From Phycisphaerales bacterium (GTDB lineage Bacteria > Pseudomonadota > Gammaproteobacteria > Competibacterales > Competibacteraceae), in the NCBI GenBank assembly GCA_014879435.1, contig JACSSB010000399.1:1-6666 (forward strand): a stretch of DNA of 6,666 nucleotides. The letters are read 5' to 3'. Positions 5,162-6,666 of this stretch are shown here, piece after piece. The notes under the pieces were generated by a model. The model was not told the origin of the DNA. It did not search any database and saw only the letters and a program-made list of their open reading frames with translations. Each line of letters begins with the position of its first letter. Position 1 is the first letter of the stretch. A program made the translations under genes and the position numbers.

Positions 5162-6492
5162 TCGGAGAGCTCCTGAACGGCGGGTTCAACCGGTTGCTTG
5201 CTGGGATTCATGACTTCGCTGAAGGTACTGGATTTATCGGCCACCTGTGCTCGTTCAAGCAGCCAATCCACGATTTGGTCTTCAAGCACTAGTGCACGCA
5301 CATTATCGAGCATTCGTGGTGTTTGTTGGTACCAGCGCAGTACCTCTTCCGGCTCTTGATAGGTGGCGGCGAGCGCTTGCAGATGATCTTGAAGACGCTG
5401 CTCGTCCACTTTGATCTCGTGCGCGTCCGCCAAGCGAGAAATCAGCAAACCCAATGCCACCCGCCGCCGCGCCTCCGCTCCTAGAAGCTGCTCCTTGAGT
5501 TGGCGAGAACGCTCTTCATCGGTATCGGCCGGGAATTGTAACTGCCGAGCCAAATTCTCAATTTCGAATTGAACTAGCACTTGTGGCAATGGAATCTCGT
5601 TGGCTTCCAACAACCCTCGCATCACCTGTTGTTTGATACGAGACTTGATACCATCACGCAATTCGCGCTCCATATTTTCACGCAATGCTTGCCGAAGCGC
5701 GGTAATACCACCTTCCTTGATATCAAAATTTTCGGCAAAAGCCTCGTCTACTTCAGGCAAGATTGCCTCTTCCACCGCATGCAGCTTGACGTGGAAATGC
5801 GCGGTCTTACCAGCCACACCCTGATTGTGATAATCATCAGGGAACGTCAGGTCGAATTCCGTTTCTGCTCCCGCACCCAACCCTAGCAGCCGCTCTTCAA
5901 AATCCTTGAGCATCGCCATTTTACCCAACACTACAGGGGTATTTTCGGCCTTGCCGCCCGCGAATTCCTGGCCATCGATGGTGCCGACGAAATCGATCCG
6001 AGCACGATCACCGTCCTGAGCCGGACGTTCCACCACATTCCAGATAACCCGCTGTTGACGCAAGGTTTCAATCAGATGATCGATATCTTGTTCGGTCACT
6101 TCCGCTATGGGCCGCTCGACCTTGATGCTTTCCAAGCCGCTCAACTCAAACTCGGGCATAACCTCGAAAGTCGCGCAATATTCCAGGTCTTGCCCTTCTT
6201 CAAGGTTTTTTGGCTCAATCTTTGGGCCACCCAGGGGCTGCAATTTTTCCTGAAGCAGTGCTTTCTGCAGGCTGTGCTCCATCAGCTCACTCATGGCCTC
6301 ATAGCGCACTTGGTCGCCGTACATCCGCTGGATCAACTTAAGCGGTACTTTGCCTGGGCGAAATCCATCCACCTTGACACGCCGGGATAGCGACAACAAG
6401 CGATCCTGGATTTCCTTGGTGAGTTGCTCGGCGGGCAACTGTACGGTCACCCGGCGCTCCAGATCATTCAGCTTCTCAACTGAAACCTGCAT
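5158..6492 (-). CDS. tig: Trigger factor (ribosome-associated chaperone and peptidyl-prolyl isomerase)
   Basis: Encodes 444 residues; E. coli trigger factor has 432. It binds ribosomal protein L23 at the exit tunnel and shields nascent chains. The N-terminal ribosome-binding domain starts MQVSVEKLNDLERRVTV and carries the signature GFRPGKVP (43-50), the form common outside E. coli (GFRKGKVP). The FKBP-type isomerase domain is about 160-245 (GDRARIDFVGTIDGQEFAGG at 161-180), and the active-site Phe198 is present in MLKDFE, where E. coli has MIPGFE. A helical C-terminal chaperone region follows (about 246-444), ending in a variable tail. The ATG start has an excellent ribosome site, GAGGTG (6503-6498), five bases upstream. 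It is first in the protein cluster, 107 bp after tRNA-Leu, and overlaps clpP by 4 bp. No confident promoter was found in the 107-bp spacer, so the promoter is either weak or lies upstream of the tRNA. Confidence 0.98.
   Translation of the reverse strand: MQVSVEKLNDLERRVTVQLPAEQLTKEIQDRLLSLSRRVKVDGFRPGKVPLKLIQRMYGDQVRYEAMSELMEHSLQKALLQEKLQPLGGPKIEPKNLEEGQDLEYCATFEVMPEFELSGLESIKVERPIAEVTEQDIDHLIETLRQQRVIWNVVERPAQDGDRARIDFVGTIDGQEFAGGKAENTPVVLGKMAMLKDFEERLLGLGAGAETEFDLTFPDDYHNQGVAGKTAHFHVKLHAVEEAILPEVDEAFAENFDIKEGGITALRQALRENMERELRDGIKSRIKQQVMRGLLEANEIPLPQVLVQFEIENLARQLQFPADTDEERSRQLKEQLLGAEARRRVALGLLISRLADAHEIKVDEQRLQDHLQALAATYQEPEEVLRWYQQTPRMLDNVRALVLEDQIVDWLLERAQVADKSSTFSEVMNPSKQPVEPAVQELSE
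5170..5174 (-). promoter_or_regulatory. clpP ribosome binding site inside the end of tig
   Basis: AGGAG on the minus strand lies within the last codons of tig, with an 8-nt spacer to the clpP ATG (5161-5159). This supports that ATG as the true start and makes clpP reinitiation at the overlapping tig TGA (5160-5158) plausible. Confidence 0.75.
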
Positions 6493-6599
6493 TGATCCAC
6501 CTCAAGTTTGTTAATCGTCATGTGTTGCAAATCGCCCACCCTGCCTGTCTTCAATAATTCAGTGACTAGGCAAATACTACACGGACGCATGGCAGTAAA

Positions 6600-6666
6600 T
6601 GGTGCGAAAGGAGAGACTCGAACTCTCACGGGTTACCCCACTGGAACCTAAATCCAGCGCGTCTAC
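6600..6666 (-). tRNA. tRNA-Leu (anticodon UAG), 5' end cut by window edge
   Basis: The minus strand shows the anticodon arm CTGGA-TTTAGGT-TCCAG with anticodon TAG (leucine), and a long type II variable arm with stem GGG-TAA-CCC, as expected for leucine tRNAs. It also shows T-arm GAGAG-TTCGAGT-CTCTC, acceptor 3' strand CTTTCGC, discriminator A and an encoded CCA ending at 6600. The gene enters the window in its D-loop (GTAGACGC), so roughly 18 bases of the 5' end are missing. The anticodon arm closely resembles E. coli tRNA-Leu(UAG). It is on the same strand as tig and lies upstream of it with no terminator visible between. Confidence 0.95.

Noticed and set aside
6055..6390. Plus-strand frame of 111 codons antisense to tig
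   Set aside because: Antisense to the conserved N-terminal and isomerase regions of trigger factor, with no start signals or recognisable motif.
1..6666. tRNA ends as attachment sites for an integrated element
   Set aside because: tRNA genes are common integration sites, but the window shows no integrase, no direct repeat of a tRNA end and no foreign-looking segment.

Overview
The window carries a bacterial protein-quality-control cluster. Every supported gene lies on the minus strand, so the order of transcription is right to left: tRNA-Leu(UAG), tig (trigger factor), clpP, clpX, lon, hupB (HU-beta), tRNA-Val(UAC). This is the classical tig-clpP-clpX-lon-hupB order of Gammaproteobacteria, and the proteins closely resemble their Escherichia coli counterparts in length and motifs. 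Base composition looks balanced to slightly GC-rich by eye. I infer a gammaproteobacterium, probably outside the Enterobacterales because tig and clpP overlap and tRNA genes bracket the cluster. A Chromatiales-like or Competibacter-like lineage is a guess I cannot confirm from the sequence.

Layout from the transcriptional start side: a 3' part of tRNA-Leu (6600-6666, 5' end outside the window); a 107-bp spacer; tig (5158-6492); clpP (4535-5161), overlapping tig by 4 bp; a 137-bp spacer rich in inverted repeats; clpX (3111-4397); a 183-bp spacer that probably holds lon's control region; lon (492-2927); a 134-bp spacer with a good sigma70-type promoter for hupB; hupB (85-357); and, 16 nt after its stop codon, tRNA-Val (1-68, last 3' bases outside the window). 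No gene-free stretch exceeds 200 bases. I see no mobile element, CRISPR array or riboswitch, and no hairpin followed by a T-run that would make a clear intrinsic terminator.

Together the genes cover the life of a cytosolic protein. Trigger factor meets the nascent chain at the ribosome exit tunnel. ClpX unfolds tagged or damaged substrates and feeds them to the ClpP peptidase chamber. Lon degrades misfolded and regulatory proteins on its own. HU is a nucleoid protein linked to this locus by long-conserved synteny. All catalytic and nucleotide-binding residues I could check are present, so all five proteins look intact and functional.

I found no previously undescribed system here; the coding content is housekeeping. 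The points worth a second look are in the spacers and junctions: the tig/clpP ATGA overlap, a strong hairpin and further repeats between clpP and clpX, a 9-bp inverted repeat spanning the hupB promoter, the near-abutting hupB/tRNA-Val arrangement, and a possible Shine-Dalgarno-masking pairing ahead of lon.
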